From NCBI RefSeq assembly GCF_017562075.2, contig NC_054084.1, positions 41,322,197 to 41,386,196 of the forward strand: 64,000 bases of DNA. Direction: 5' to 3'. The stretch is from Anopheles merus. Lineage: Eukaryota; Arthropoda; Insecta; Diptera; Culicidae. The notes below the pieces were generated by a model. It saw only the letters and a list, made by a program, of their open reading frames with translations. It had not been told where the DNA came from and did not search any database. Positions 50,001 to 62,845 of the stretch are shown here, piece after piece. The position numbers and the translations under genes were made by a program. Position 1 is the stretch's first letter. The number at the start of each line of letters is the position of its first letter.

Positions 50001-51381
50001 ATTAAACCGCTAGATGCCCGTGTCCATCCGCTCCCATTTTTATTTACACCACGCTGAAACTCAATCGCGTACCAACTGCCCAAGCCTATCCCTTTTTGCG
50101 ACGGTCGCATCGTAACTTAACCCTAATGAGCATAAACGAAATTCATTAACCCCGACGTCGAGCGCTGAAACGGGTGCTTACCTAAAGTAGCTTAAAATAG
50201 CGAGCGATAGCAGTATGGCTATCAGCGAGATGGCGTATCCGGTTTCGTATATTAGGTTCACCTGTTTCCGCCACTGTGGGTAGGAGAGAGAGAAAGAGAG
50301 CGAGAGAACATAAAATAGAGGTGTGAGAAGAGGGCGCAGGTGCAACACGATAAAAAAAACCGGTGATCACTAATGCCATTCACCTACCTCGAAGTCGTCC
50401 AGGTTGATGCAGGTTGTGTAGTTGGACCAGCTCCTGTTCGTCTCCGGATGCCGGAACCATTCCCCATTCTCACTGCACACTTTGTGCGCAAACCCTGCAA
50501 ACGAACGGAACGGAAGAGGAAAAGGACACACGTTTAGTGTGTAAACGGGGGAAAACGTGGAAGTGGAAAATCGATCGAAAAGGAGTTGGTTGTTTGCACT
50601 TACTCGTTGGATCGAAACCTGATATAAAAGCGGGACAGAGGGCGTATGCCGAGGTGCCTGCAGCAGTGTCCGGCCAACATAACCACCCATCCCATGTCCC
50701 GGGGCAGAAGAGTCCTTGTGTTTTTTTTAACCGAGTGGAAAGAGAAGAAAATAGAGATGTCAGGGTGAAGAACAATTTGCCCTCGTCCATCCAGTAAGAC
50801 GTGAACTTCCGCCGTCTTGTCTTGCGGGCGGGCAGACCAAACCAATCTCGTGTCATCGATCGATTGCGCAACAAATAATGATTCAACCTTCTAATTAACT
50901 GTAAATCCAATCATTATGCACTCTCCATTGCATTACATCGCTTTTTCCATTTTCAACCCATCCCTTCCTGCATCGTTTTGGGGCATTTATAGACTGAATT
51001 TTCTTACACGTTTTGCTGCGCGTTTGCCTTTCTTAGTCTTCGTCGCTTTCTCGTCGAGCAAAACGGCAAACTGCTCCATCATTAATCAGATAAACTTTTA
51101 ATTGGATTTTCACCACAGTTCTTTGGCGTTTTTGTTTGCGCGATGCTTTGCACCCGGTGGTGAGTGTTTCCTTTCTGCTACTTCACCACGCAGGAAGTGG
51201 AATAGCACACTTTAGCTAGTTACTCATTCGCGCGCACATACACTCATACTCATGGTGGCTTCAACCACACGCACTTACCCGATATCGTCGTGTCGACGGT
51301 TTCATTCAGCGTTTCCAGACACTCGAGCCGTTTTTGTGCGATCTCATCCACCGATGCATCGGTCGTCGTACTGAGGGCCAT
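43465..51381 (-). CDS. Class B1 GPCR, calcitonin / diuretic hormone 31 receptor type
   Basis: Plasma-membrane neuropeptide receptor, expected to couple to cAMP. Ten exons on the minus strand: 51381-51279, 50714-50604, 50494-50388, 50273-50182, 48530-48404, 48295-48069, 47445-47272, 45684-45561, 45454-45332 and 43509-43465. They encode 410 residues; every junction keeps phase. The ectodomain has the six conserved cysteines (21, 38, 47, 61, 78, 100), the hallmark CPGTWDGWLCW, FDPTRFAHKVC, and HPETNRSWSNYTTC with glycosylation sites N26, N91 and N96. TM1 is exon 4. TM2 has ITLHMNLFVSF, TM3 NYSWMLCEGFYLHT, TM4 KWLLALGWGSP, TM5 KVFVGPVCISMLLNLVF, TM6 RATLLLVPLLGLQYIL and TM7/helix 8 QGLFVAVLFCFLNGEVIAQV. 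These fit calcitonin/DH31 receptors rather than CRF/DH44 receptors. The short tail ends GEEKV before UGA; see the extension entry. ATG 51381 has a strong context (A at -3, G at +4), but no signal peptide follows, so an upstream exon may be missing. The acceptor of exon 2 (CACAAG) is weak but phase and homology support it. Confidence 0.93.
43584..43627. repeat. GA-rich low-complexity tract
   Basis: Degenerate GA repeat in the last intron of the receptor gene. It continues loosely to 43650. Confidence 0.7.
44515..44560. repeat. (GA)n microsatellite, interrupted
   Basis: GA units with several GC and GAT interruptions, in the last receptor intron. Confidence 0.8.
46004..46145 (-). mobile_element. 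tRNA-derived SINE, 5'-truncated, with 13-bp target-site duplication
   Basis: Minus-strand copy keeping the 3' two-thirds of the family (on the plus strand GGCACAACAACCGTTGCCGG, then AAGGCCTGCC, then CAGTGACTTT). It lies in the receptor intron between the TM5 and TM6 exons. TTAGATAGAACTA flanks it exactly at 45991-46003 and 46146-46158. Confidence 0.85.
47001..47045. repeat. (CA)n microsatellite
   Basis: About 22 uninterrupted CA units in the intron between the TM5 and TM6 exons. Confidence 0.96.
49216..49486. repeat. Inverted-repeat element in a receptor intron
   Basis: The arm at 49216-49263 and the arm at 49439-49486 are reverse complements over about 48 bp with some mismatches. Shared blocks are TGGAATTTTGCAA at the outer ends and CAGACTGTGGGTGCC at the inner ends. 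The spacer is about 175 bp and AT-rich, with a small palindrome GATGTTTTTTAGAAAACATC. No coding frame. Most likely a small non-autonomous DNA element; family unknown. Confidence 0.65.
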
Positions 51382-52265
51382 GCTGTTGCGTGGTTGCGGG
51401 GAGGATGTGGTTTTGACGCGAGAACTTGAAAGCTTCGCTGGGAAGCGTATGTGTGGCTCAACGTTTAGCGCGGTGAGTGGGATGGACCGGGGGTTTGTCA
51501 CTTGCAGCGTACCGCGGGTTGGTTTGTACCGGTGTTTAGCTTAAGTGAGCGCATATTATGCCGCAGAGGTGTGTATGGGGCGGTCTGCCTGTAATTAGAA
51601 GCAGAAAAAAGGATTGAAAGAAAATTAGATCTTTGTTAACGACTTGCATGGTTAAATTTCGAGTGGGACAATCAAACTGCGACAGGTAATGGAACAAAAT
51701 TAAAGCATGAATACATTCAGTCATTCTTTGGTGTTTGTTTACTTATTTTTTCAAACGTTTAAAAAATCCTAATATCAAAAACATTCTTCTTTGTTAAGTA
51801 TTTCCTCCTAGTAATAGTGTACTTGGTTTTAATAAAATATTAATTCAAAAGAAAGTATTACAGGGTATTACTAGTTATTTGGCAATGTATGCTGAATATT
51901 TTGTCGAACACGAAATTTACCTTAATTCATAGTACGTACTTGGACTGTACTTAATTTTGGAGTGCATTTTCAACTGCGAATTACTCAGTGTATAAAACCC
52001 CTCAGATCAAACAACCCATCATTTTAAAGCTTGAGTCTTCTGCTTTCCTTTTTTGTGCAGACCTGCACCTCGATAGGGCTAACAAAATCAAACTTGGACG
52101 GGATAAAATTAACATAGGACCAGTCCAAGTACGTAGGAGTCAAAGTAAATTTCGTGTTCGACAAAATATGCAGCACACATTGCAAAATTACTTGTAAACT
52201 CCAGTATGCATGCCATTGAATAATTGATATCCAACATACTATACTATATTCAACATATACTATAT

Positions 52266-52340
52266 GTAATCAGTAGGTCATTGAAAGCCAAACCCACTAG
52301 TGGTAAAGACAAGCCTTGACTGACAACGGCCTTGTTGTAC
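52266..52340 (+). mobile_element. SINE relic, 3' part
   Basis: Reads GGTCATTGAAAGCCAAACCC, ACTAGTGG, CAAGCCTTGACTGACAACGG and CCTTGTTGTACC, the tail half of the family. The tRNA-like head is missing. Confidence 0.6.
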
Positions 52341-55300
52341 CATAGAACAGGAAGAAGAATATAGAATATAGAATTAAAAAAATTTATCAGCCAGTTGTTG
52401 AGTTGTCTCCGTACAGCTACTCTGTGTTGGCTGTTCTTAACTGGTTTGTTCAAACTAGTGATTCTCTCTGTGCTTTGACAGGTTTGAGTGTTTTCTTCTT
52501 TTGGCGATATGTTTTGTATACTGGTGTTTGAATTTTAGTCCTGAGTTCCAATCTAAAATGCAAAGGTTTTAAGCAACAATTAACAAACAAATCTTCTTGC
52601 CTGCGGAAAGCTATCGTTTGACCCGTTTTGACGTGACAAATGGCATCCCAACATGGTGCAGAACAGCGATTTGAACCTGTAATAGGTTATTCGCCAACTT
52701 GGAAACGATTTATCAACACACATGTCAGCATAAAGTCTTAACATCTTTTTAAATTTCAAATGATATTTTTTCAGATCGATGAAACTTCCTTCCGATATCA
52801 TCATCACCACTACAGTCGTTTTTATTAAAGCATATTTGATTCGGTGAAAAAATTATATTTTGTCCTGCTCATATTTGGTACTGCATTCCTGTTTTACAAT
52901 CAAATAATCATTCGAACTTGAATGAATCCTTTTCTATTTGAACAGTCACTTGCACAACACTAAGGGATTTTGTAAACATTTAAACGTTTATAGCTTAAGT
53001 GAAATTATTAAAATAACAAAAATGCGAATGAGCAAATCAAGATACATAAATCACACACAATTGTTTCTTGGAAAATTTTCCACGTTGTTACAACCTTCCT
53101 CAGTTTTGGATCCGCCACTGTTGTCTATTACCAGTAGCCAACTATTTTATGACGGTGTATGCAAATAGTTGGTTAGTTTAGATTCGTTAGCAGTCGTGCG
53201 ATAGCGGACAAAATATTTGCATTACGGTAAATGCTAAAAGTGGCTCGAGTAACTTATTACTGACACGCATTCTATTTCTAGACTTCACAGTCGCCTTCTA
53301 GACAATAAATAATGGAAAGTGGTGCATCAAAATAGCAGCACAGATAAACTAAAATAGCTTAGTGCAATGGATGATAAGGCATACAGGGTTCTGTTCTTAT
53401 CTTTAAACCATCGGAAAGCTTTATATGATGAGAGTTGTGAGAGATAGTATGATCTTGACACAATTCCAATAGGAGGTCAGTAACTTAAATTACCTAGGTC
53501 AGCGAACGGAACAGTACGGCTCGCGATCCGCATGCGGCTCTTTGACATTGAGATGATGGCTCTAAACAGTTCATATATTTAATAGAACAGTTTATTTAAC
53601 AATTTAGCTCGCCACGAAAAATTAAACGAACATTATTGTAAAATTTTGCTCTTTCGGTCGCAAACTTTATGGACCGCTAACCTAGGCAGCTAATCAACCA
53701 TCATATATGCTAGAGTTTTTGTTTACTTGTTCGGATAGAGATTTAAATAATAATAACATCAATAATTTTGTGCGGCTCTGCCTTATTTCCAAGCATTAGT
53801 TTTAAAGTTTTTCGGTTTAAGATTTGTCAAAATATATCTAGAAATATTTTCTAACATGATGACATTCTGCCAATATTGGATGCCTTAATTTGAAGGATGA
53901 AAATCAGCATGTTCCTATAGCAAGTTCCACAGAATGTTATTTGCAGCGTTGCTGCGTATCTAAACTGTAAATATTATATACTTGGCGCATATGAAACATT
54001 TCCTCAGTATTTAACATCCAGGAAGCAATAAAATTGTACAAGACTAGATAACGAGTCAAAGAAAGAATAGTACACTTCTTCGGAGACTTCGGCAAATACA
54101 AAGATTACAAGATTCATGACGAACGGAAAACGTTTTGATAAAAGTCATTCAATAATTGGCATTCATTCACCATTGTTTCATCTGACGTGATAAAAACGAC
54201 ATCCCATTTTCGATTAATCACATTCTTTGGTACGTTATACAGATACAGAAAGGAACAAAATATTTGTTCATCAGATCAACAGGAACATCTTCGTTTAATA
54301 TTGCTACACATTGTATCCAAATTGGTATTTAATTGAATACGCAACAATGAAAAAGACTGTGCTCTGTACACAAATACTCTTCGCTTAAAACGATCATTAC
54401 AGTTAACGTACGATTGCAATAGTGATTGAAATCAATTCCCTTTTATCTTTGCTTTGTGTCTTACGAGTGGCTATCATTTTACTTGCTACATTCGCATCAC
54501 ACAAGCTAGCTGCAGGATCAGCTGCAGCACAATTCCAACCACTGGCTTGGGAAAATTGTTTCCAATTGCCAATTCCTAGGACAGCTTTCCCCTCTGTTCG
54601 CCTTCCGTTTCAGCAACAAGTCCCCTTTTCGATGCGGAAATTGTCACATTCCCTGGCTGCTCACTTCAAGAATGCAGATGTGATTGAAGTGTGCAAATAC
54701 TTCAGCCGACAGTCGATAGAACAGTGAACATACTCGATAAACGCTCCCAGTTGCCGGGGGTTTTCAGGCAATCCTGCCAATTGTTCACTCGCACGACGGT
54801 GGATCTATTTCCGTGTCGTGGCAGACTTCCACTCACACGCGTTGGTGAGGGTTTCAACGCGCACAGACACACACATACACAAAGGAATGTTCATTTCAAT
54901 CGACTGTGCACAACTGTGTCATATTGAAAGGAAATGCACATTTCGAATCCCTGCGTGGAAACACCCACCAGTTTGAATGTACGAGTCTACGACGACGCTG
55001 GCAATGATGATGATGTTGGCTTGGAAATCGGAAGTAAATGGCAACACTAAACGCACACCGCACAATTTGCGCTTGGGCCGGAAGCTCAACTCAGTAGCTC
55101 AACCACCGGCAGTTGCTTTATGATTATATCGTTTGGAGCTAGCGGGGATGACGTCTCGAGTTTCCGAGGATTGGTTTGTGGTTGCTTTTTCACGCCGGTT
55201 GAAAGTGTGAGCAAGTGGGCTAGTGTGCCGGAAATAAGATATCCCGGGCGTGTACCATCACGCTTCAAGATGCTGTGGCATTGATTCGAAAATGAAACAA

Positions 55301-58300
55301 CACGAAGGCGGAATCCTCATTTTATGAGCTTCCGGCTTCCGTTGATAATACATCGTTATTTGATTGTTCAAAGGTACCGATCCATGCTCGCGCTATCGCC
55401 CCGGAAGCGAAAACGGAAAATGAATTAAATAGAAAATCTTCACAAAACCTTTATTTTTTTAAATTATAGAAATTATTATAAACAATATTTTAGAAAATTT
55501 TAGATTGTCTTGCCTAAACAATACGTTAGTGAATACGACCTGCAAAAACACTTCATTACAATCTTCTCATCATTTCCGTCTCACCGATTCCGGTGTCAAT
55601 TTATCGGTTTTTAACCTCGATCAAAACCATCTCCGGAGCCAGGACCCGCTCGTTGCAGAAAAAAGGACACCGGACAGGTTAAGACAGAGGATGGTGATTA
55701 TAAACTGTAATTAAAAAGTTTGTCTCGAAACTTTCGCTTCCTTGCCAATCAGATTCCGTTTAAGCACCAGTCCGGCTTAAAGAGTCGGGTGAACATAACG
55801 CTTTTCTGCCTCGGGCGATTGAAAGACAGCACGAAGGAAAAGAATTACAAAAATGCTAAATTAAGGCACATTTTTGTCCTTCTGCTTCCGTCTTTCGTTT
55901 GCGTCACGTTATTATGCATAGCTGTTCTGTAACGTTTATAGAATCTAATCTATCAACGTTTCGATATCGTTCGGTGTGTGCGTTCAGAAGACGCTGTACA
56001 GGCGGCATAGGGACAGCCCGTGGGTGACACTGTCAGCTGACCGAAACTGGCACAAGTCAACAGTTTTTCGTTTACTTCCTACTTTTTTTTCTGCCTCTCC
56101 ATTCCGTTGTATGATCTGTCATTTGATCATCTGGGCTTTGGTGGGGTCGTCGAGGAGTTCGCTTGCTTTCGCTTAAGCACGTGCAAACCGGCAGCCGTAG
56201 CAGACAATTTAGAAGGTCAATACTAACTCAATTACGCTAATGGAAGAACAAATAGAAGCGAGGAAGTGGAAGCAATCTTTTGGCTTTGCTGCTGCTGTGC
56301 AAGCCGTGGGCGGTTTGCTTTCTTCTGCTTTCCCTTTTTCGCTTCACAGGGGCTTGCTGTGGCCGATACGGTTTCTTGAGCGACCGTACAACCGAAACCG
56401 AAAGAGCAATTGAAATTTCATAAATCTAACAGCCTGTTGGCAGCTGGGTCTGTGATTAACATCAATAATTCATTCGCCGCACGACCTTGCCTCCTTGATG
56501 GAAAACTCAGCAGCCTCCGTATGTGAGGGTGTGAATGCAAGCGCTTGCTTTAGAAGGTCGGTGGCTCCTTCTGCTGCTCGTTTGAGGGAGATGTAACGAA
56601 GCGTAACAAACCGAGAGTGTGAAAGAGGATTTATGCGAAAGAAGCAAGTGTATGATTTATACAGCAGCGATGATGTTTTCCAATCACGGCCACTTATCCT
56701 TTGCCTTAACCTTTGACACAATTCCGGAAATGTGTATTTGTGTGCGTGTAGCAAGGTCGCATAAAGACGTTCGGTCAATGTTTTTGAGATGAACACATAA
56801 TGACGGCTACCGAAAAATCATCAGTGAAGCAACCTTCGTTTTGCTTCAACTGATGTTGTGCTTTATACTTGCCCCAAAAGAGTCATACCACAGAGCGAAA
56901 TATCTCATCTCCCTTTGTGCTGGATTTTATCTCTTCTTGTTATTGTCGCATGTGCGTGTCACCCCTGAACCAAGCTGCCCTGTCCATCGCAATGCTTTAT
57001 CAACATGGTCGTTCAACGTCAGCAGAAATTCATCGTAATTTAAATTCTGCCTCCCATAACAATCCTGCAATCATCCATTGAAACGATATTCATTATCATC
57101 ATCGTCTTCACGTGCCTAACTATGCAATCAGACTCCGTCCAGTCTGTTGAGCGTCGGGTGAAGCATTGCTGTTGTCCGTACCACAGTTCTATGGAATTAT
57201 TCCACTTTGATTGCATGCCGGGACATTTGCATTGGTTTCTGAGCTCATTATTATTCGAGCCGGATGAAAGTTATCTATAAACTGGTTCTGTGTTTTTCTG
57301 TTATTCCTTGTAACTGTATTGCGCTTAAAGCAACACGTGGGTAACAATGGTTACAGAGAAACATTAATCGGCTATCGTAACATTTCTGGAAACTTCATGC
57401 GTGACTGATTAGGATGGATAGAAAATTACAACTACTACTACATGACGTTTGTTTGTCGCGAAGGTTCTGGAAACATCTAATCGAAAAGAGTTTTAAAAAG
57501 AACTTGAAAATGAGCAATACTTTGAATGGTTTAAAAATCGATTTAATGCTTTTTGTGGAAGTTTCATTCTAATTTCTCAATCGTCAAAAAAACATAATTT
57601 TCACGTGTTTAAATATTTTAAAGTTATTTACTGTTCATTTACATTCCACCAAGGCAACGAACCCTAACCTGAGCATGCTCATCAAGTTGCCGCAAAAAAA
57701 GAAATTCATTCGGACAAGCTGCTCTCTTCACCGAAACAAAGAAAGCACAATAACAGAACCAGAAAAAAGAAGATACAAACATCCCACCCATTAAAGGAAA
57801 TGTTTTGCTATCAGAAAATAATAAACATCACCAAGTGGGTTGAAATATTCCGTCCGAATTCGGCGTGCCTTTCAGCAGGCAACAATTTTACCATTTTTTT
57901 TTTGTGCACAACCTTTCTTAACGAAACGCGATAGGAATGTAGCCAAGCTCAAAGGGCGATACTTGTGTCGCTGCCTGGGTGTTGAAGCAAGGACAGCCGA
58001 GCAAGGAACGCTACAGACAAAAACAAACCCAGAAGCATCATTCGAGCGAAAAGCAAATTGTAAAGAATTTGGAATTCTTAGCGTGCGGGAAATTTCAGCG
58101 CTTGCAGACAGATGCGAAAAGGATGAACGTCTTCTACTGGGATGGTGAGAGCGATAAAAAACTTCCGCACCAAAAGGAAGCGAAATGAGAAAATGCTGCT
58201 AAGGTGCGAGAGGTTTTCTTGTTCTTCTAACGTCCAAAAGCAAGTGGGGGGAAATAAATAAAAATCGATTGCTCATTTCTCAGATATTTGGTCCACCTTT

Positions 58301-61300
58301 CCCTCGATTAGAAGCATTGCCGGAAGAGAAGCAGACCACAAATGATAGGTCTATTATGCCTGCCTACCATAAAATGGAATTTCTAGAAAACCACTCACAA
58401 ATGTGCGCTCATTTTGACCGAGTTTCCAAACTTTGTCCCCCCAAATACAGCTCATCAATTACCGACAATTGCATGGGGGGTTTTTATTAAATTTTTCCAT
58501 TTGCCACTTTACTTTATCCATCAGCCTCGTTCAGCTCAGCAGCAGCAGATAAGAGTTTTCCTCAATAATGTGCACGCCGATAGTCTGCCTATGAAAATTC
58601 AATTTCAATTAGTGCTACATTAACATTCCCATACTCTGTGTCACGTTAGCACGTCTATTTGCGGCACCATTTTTATGCCTATGCTCATCCCAATTCTGCC
58701 TCCATTAAAGTCAATCCTCACGATCGATGAGCGAAGGCATTATGCGAATTAACTCGAGCTGAAAGTGCGTCAATTATTGGCGGCAAAGCGTCACCGGTGC
58801 AACCGTGCGGCGGTCAACTGGCGATCAAAGAACCGGCCGAACCATAAATCACGGTTCGATAGATCGATCTGTGAGGCCGTCGGCAGCGCTAGGGGCGGAT
58901 GGTATTTGTCACCATCGTTCCCATGTGCCGTTTGCCGGCATGGGTAAAAGTGTGCCAGCCAATGCAAATAAATAATGTAATGCAACGGGCAGTGAATTGT
59001 AAGTGTCGAATTAAATGTATGAGATTTTTATTGCGGCGCCACGTGCCGGGAATGTCCGGGGATTAATTGCCGTTCGATGGCAATTGATGGAGCCGATCGC
59101 TTGATGACTATCTGGTATCAATTATGTCCTGTTTTGAGACGGGTATCATTATTCAGGAGTGCGAAATTAATAGATCATCCATATTGGGGATATGATTATT
59201 CATTTAATTGAATTAATATCAGCCAATACGGGCGAATCATGTTAGTTGTATAATAGTGATTTTTTTTATTATTTCAATAAGCTGCCATACTGACCGTAAA
59301 ATTTTTAGAGTGATGATTTCTGCTATTTTATGACATTGTAAAAATGCATTAAAAAAAAAAAAGTTAGCGAGAATGGGTATAGTTTAATTCAATAGTTGCA
59401 CGGAGATACATACTTAACTTATTTTTATTTTCTATACAAACTGTTTTCATTATACATAAATAATGTATTTACACTTAATGTTACGAGCTTTGTTGTTATG
59501 GCAGATGTAAAATAACAGTTTTATTGTTGATATGATAAAATTTAGATTTTAAATTGATTATTTCAGGTTTCCTTTATGTAATCAGATTGTTTCATAAACT
59601 TTCTCAACGTTTTAAACATTTTAAAGACATTATTAATGGATGAATATTGAAAAATCAGTCGTGACACAATGTTAAAAAATTAAAAAAGTACGCATAATTT
59701 TTTACATCAATAAACTAGTCTCTGGTAAAACATATCAAGTATTTATAATATTATAGCAATGTGTAAATTGTGAACTTTTTGCAGTTATTTTTAATTTACA
59801 TTTATTTTATGCTATTTAAAAGTGATAATTTGTCTTCTACCATAATTTTTTGGAGATATAGTTTAAGAGATTTCTCATTCCTTTCAGGTTGTTTCGAAAG
59901 ATTTTAAGAAGTTCTCGATTTTTTGATGTGTGATAATGTATTGAATGTACCATTTTTATTTTAAATTCATTTCATGATTTATTTTGCTAAGTTCTATCCA
60001 TTTTGAAGCAACTAAAATAAACAAAAACATTTTGGCAAAAACTCAAGAAAATAAGGGACACATTTCTAAAATTTGGAAAACAAAAACAAATCTTGTGAAA
60101 CAGTGCAATGTGTACCGTTGTTGATTTTATAGAAGGGTTTATTTAACTAAAACGACAGACTATTGCAATGCCTTTGAATAGGGCCATATGAATAGATTGA
60201 TTCAATATGATACTTTTAGAAATAAGCTTTAGTTGGTGACTTTAAAACTTATACTGGTTTGATTGTAAAACAAAATGACACAAAGAGCAAAGCAACTTTG
60301 TGTTTGTTGTTTTGCTACCCATTTGTTCGTTTTATACTAAACAATAGTTCCCCATCTGTTGATGTGAATTTAATCACTATTATGACTATATTTTACATTC
60401 AATAACAACATGGAACACTGTGCACATTCCACATTCTGTATGTGACTGACGCACATGTGTAATTGATTTCCATACAAAGTATCAAGTTTCCATCTTTTCC
60501 GGAATATGTGTGTGTATGTGTGTGTGCATGTGAAACAACCCCTCCAAAGGCTATTTCAATTTAAAATTCCTGCTCCTGCTTCTCTCACGTTAGAACGATT
60601 ATTGCATGAAGGAGCGTTGCAACATACGCTACAGAACGAGAAGAGCTAGATTGTAGCGTTTTAGCATGCTCCAGTTCTATAACCATCAGAACGGCACCAT
60701 AATTTGTAACAGCAATGAATTTTTAATTGTTGCGCGTAATATGCGCAGCACACACAGACAGCAAACGGATGGCTGCAGCACGATAGAACTGTATTGTACC
60801 GCTACAAATTGAATTAGAATTGGTGTAATTTACACATAAAAGTGAACAGTTGAAATGCGTTGATTTGAATTGTTGAAAAATAGTTGTGAAGCTTCTTTTT
60901 TACCACCCATGCGATTTGTGCAGCTCTTCTAAATGGAACAATTTCATAGGACAATCCATATCCCCATCGTAAGCGAGCTATTTATGTTCATTCACTGTAG
61001 AGTGAAAGTGTGTCAGCTTGTGCGATGGATTTATTGTGGCTTAATTTGTTTATTACGAAACAGGGAAACGGAGTAACCCAATGGGCAGTATGGTTCAATG
61101 TTGCAAAGGGGAAGCTTGCAGCACACGCGTCACAAATTGTCCCATTCCGGTAAACATATTTGTAGTGTGTACATCCGATCTTGTCACTGAACTACGGGAA
61201 TAAAACCTTCACCCAGCCATCCAACACGGCCTTGGACAGCAATTATGCTAATGTCAGCGAGAAAACCTCCATTCCGGCACATATTTGTCGTGTGTCACAG

Positions 61301-62737
61301 TGCCTCACGGGTAAACCATTACCGTGCTAACAATATACCAATTTCCGCCCATGAAGCAATATTAGCAATGATACCAATACCATACATTAGCCAAAATTGC
61401 ACCGTACTATACCCATCGGCTATGTGGTTTTCTTTATCGCCAAAGCATCACTTACACAGCTCTTTCCCACCAAATTTCCTGGACCGAGAGCACCACCGAG
61501 AGCTTTTACAGGAATGGAATAATTTAATTATTTACCAATCATCGCCAGCGAAACGTCCGTAGATGACCAAAGCCAAACACATTTCCCGGGGTTTAGGTCG
61601 ATTGTAACGCACCGGATTACTGGATAGCACCCCATTTGGGGGTAATGTATGCAGCTGTGTTTTAATTGCTACCTGGCACGGTTTGCACTTTGCATTACTA
61701 GTGTTGGTGCAAAGGCGTGGTAATAACGCGTTTTGTTTCTACACTTGCATGAGAAATTAATTATGGCATTGTAGTGGAACAGAATCAAAGTGTTTATGAC
61801 TATCCTTGACCCGTTTAGGAATGAATGGGATCTGCCATGCGTTTTGGGCATAATTTCTCACGACATACGGACATACGGACAATTATCGTCTTGATTTGAA
61901 TCAAGGAGAATGTTTAAGTGCATTTTGTGAAGACTTAATGTTTAGTAACTTAGTATTTACTACTTAGTACTACTTTTTATTCACTTGGTTAATTCTGCAA
62001 ATTAAGTTGACAGTAAATTGCAATTTTTGTTTTTGACTGTAACTGGTTGTTGCTTTTCATTGCATATCCTTGAAATGTAGTCGCTAAGTAGCTATTGTTT
62101 CGCTTTTTATGTCTTTTTTATTTCTATTCGTTCAGTCGCTCATGCTGCTCGCTCGAAAAGCAAAAATAACTCGTTGATATCATCCTAGGCCTCTAGCTCT
62201 TGTTAATGAAATGGTAAAAGTTTTCCTATTATCGACTGAATGCTGTTTGTTTGGTGATTGAAATTATTGCATCTTGTGCAACCAATTTAGACTTGACCTG
62301 AATTTGGTTAACAAAAAAGTGTTATAGCTTTCACAACATTCCTAAGATTGTGTACGAGAATTACTATCAAAATATACCTATGAATGTTGAATATTGGATT
62401 GTTGAATATGGATTATAAATGTTGACGGTGCATAAGCGGGCCGCCACACGTCGCAGGCTAATTCGCTATAATATTTTTCAACTGAGTCAATTTTTGCTTT
62501 CCGTTTGACTGACAGACCCTAGCATCCTCTCATACCGTACCGTCAAATATTGTTTTGTATTAATACGAAAAGTTTAAATAATGTTATTTCCCTTGATCAA
62601 TTATGTTTTCTATGTTTTCAAATTTAAGTAAAAATGTAGTTCAGTATGCGATGTATAAGCGATAAAGTGTATTGGCATATGACAAGACCTTCACACGTAC
62701 CGGGTTTGTGTAGCGTGTACTATCAAACTCTCCATAC

Positions 62738-62845
62738 AAAAAGGATCGGTACGGTACGCTAGCCCGTAACGTATGGAGGCTTGAACCCATGGTGCCATGT
62801 TGTTGAATTTACGAATTGGTGACTGTACCATTGCATCTCCCCTAG
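62738..62845 (-). mobile_element. SINE relic, tRNA-like head
   Basis: On the plus strand it contains GGAGGCTTGAACCCATGG, TGCCATGTTGTTGAATTT and TGGTGACTGTACCATTGCAT, the head of the family in reverse orientation. The 3' half is lost. Confidence 0.6.

Noticed and set aside
53528..53537. Palindrome CCGCATGCGG in a context resembling transposon ends that contain GGCTCGCG.
   Set aside because: Only one short end is visible. I found no matching inverted end or target duplication nearby.
54422..54727. Frame with a hydrophobic N-terminus resembling a signal peptide.
   Set aside because: It opens with GTG rather than ATG and lacks family resemblance. On the plus strand it could not serve the minus-strand receptor.
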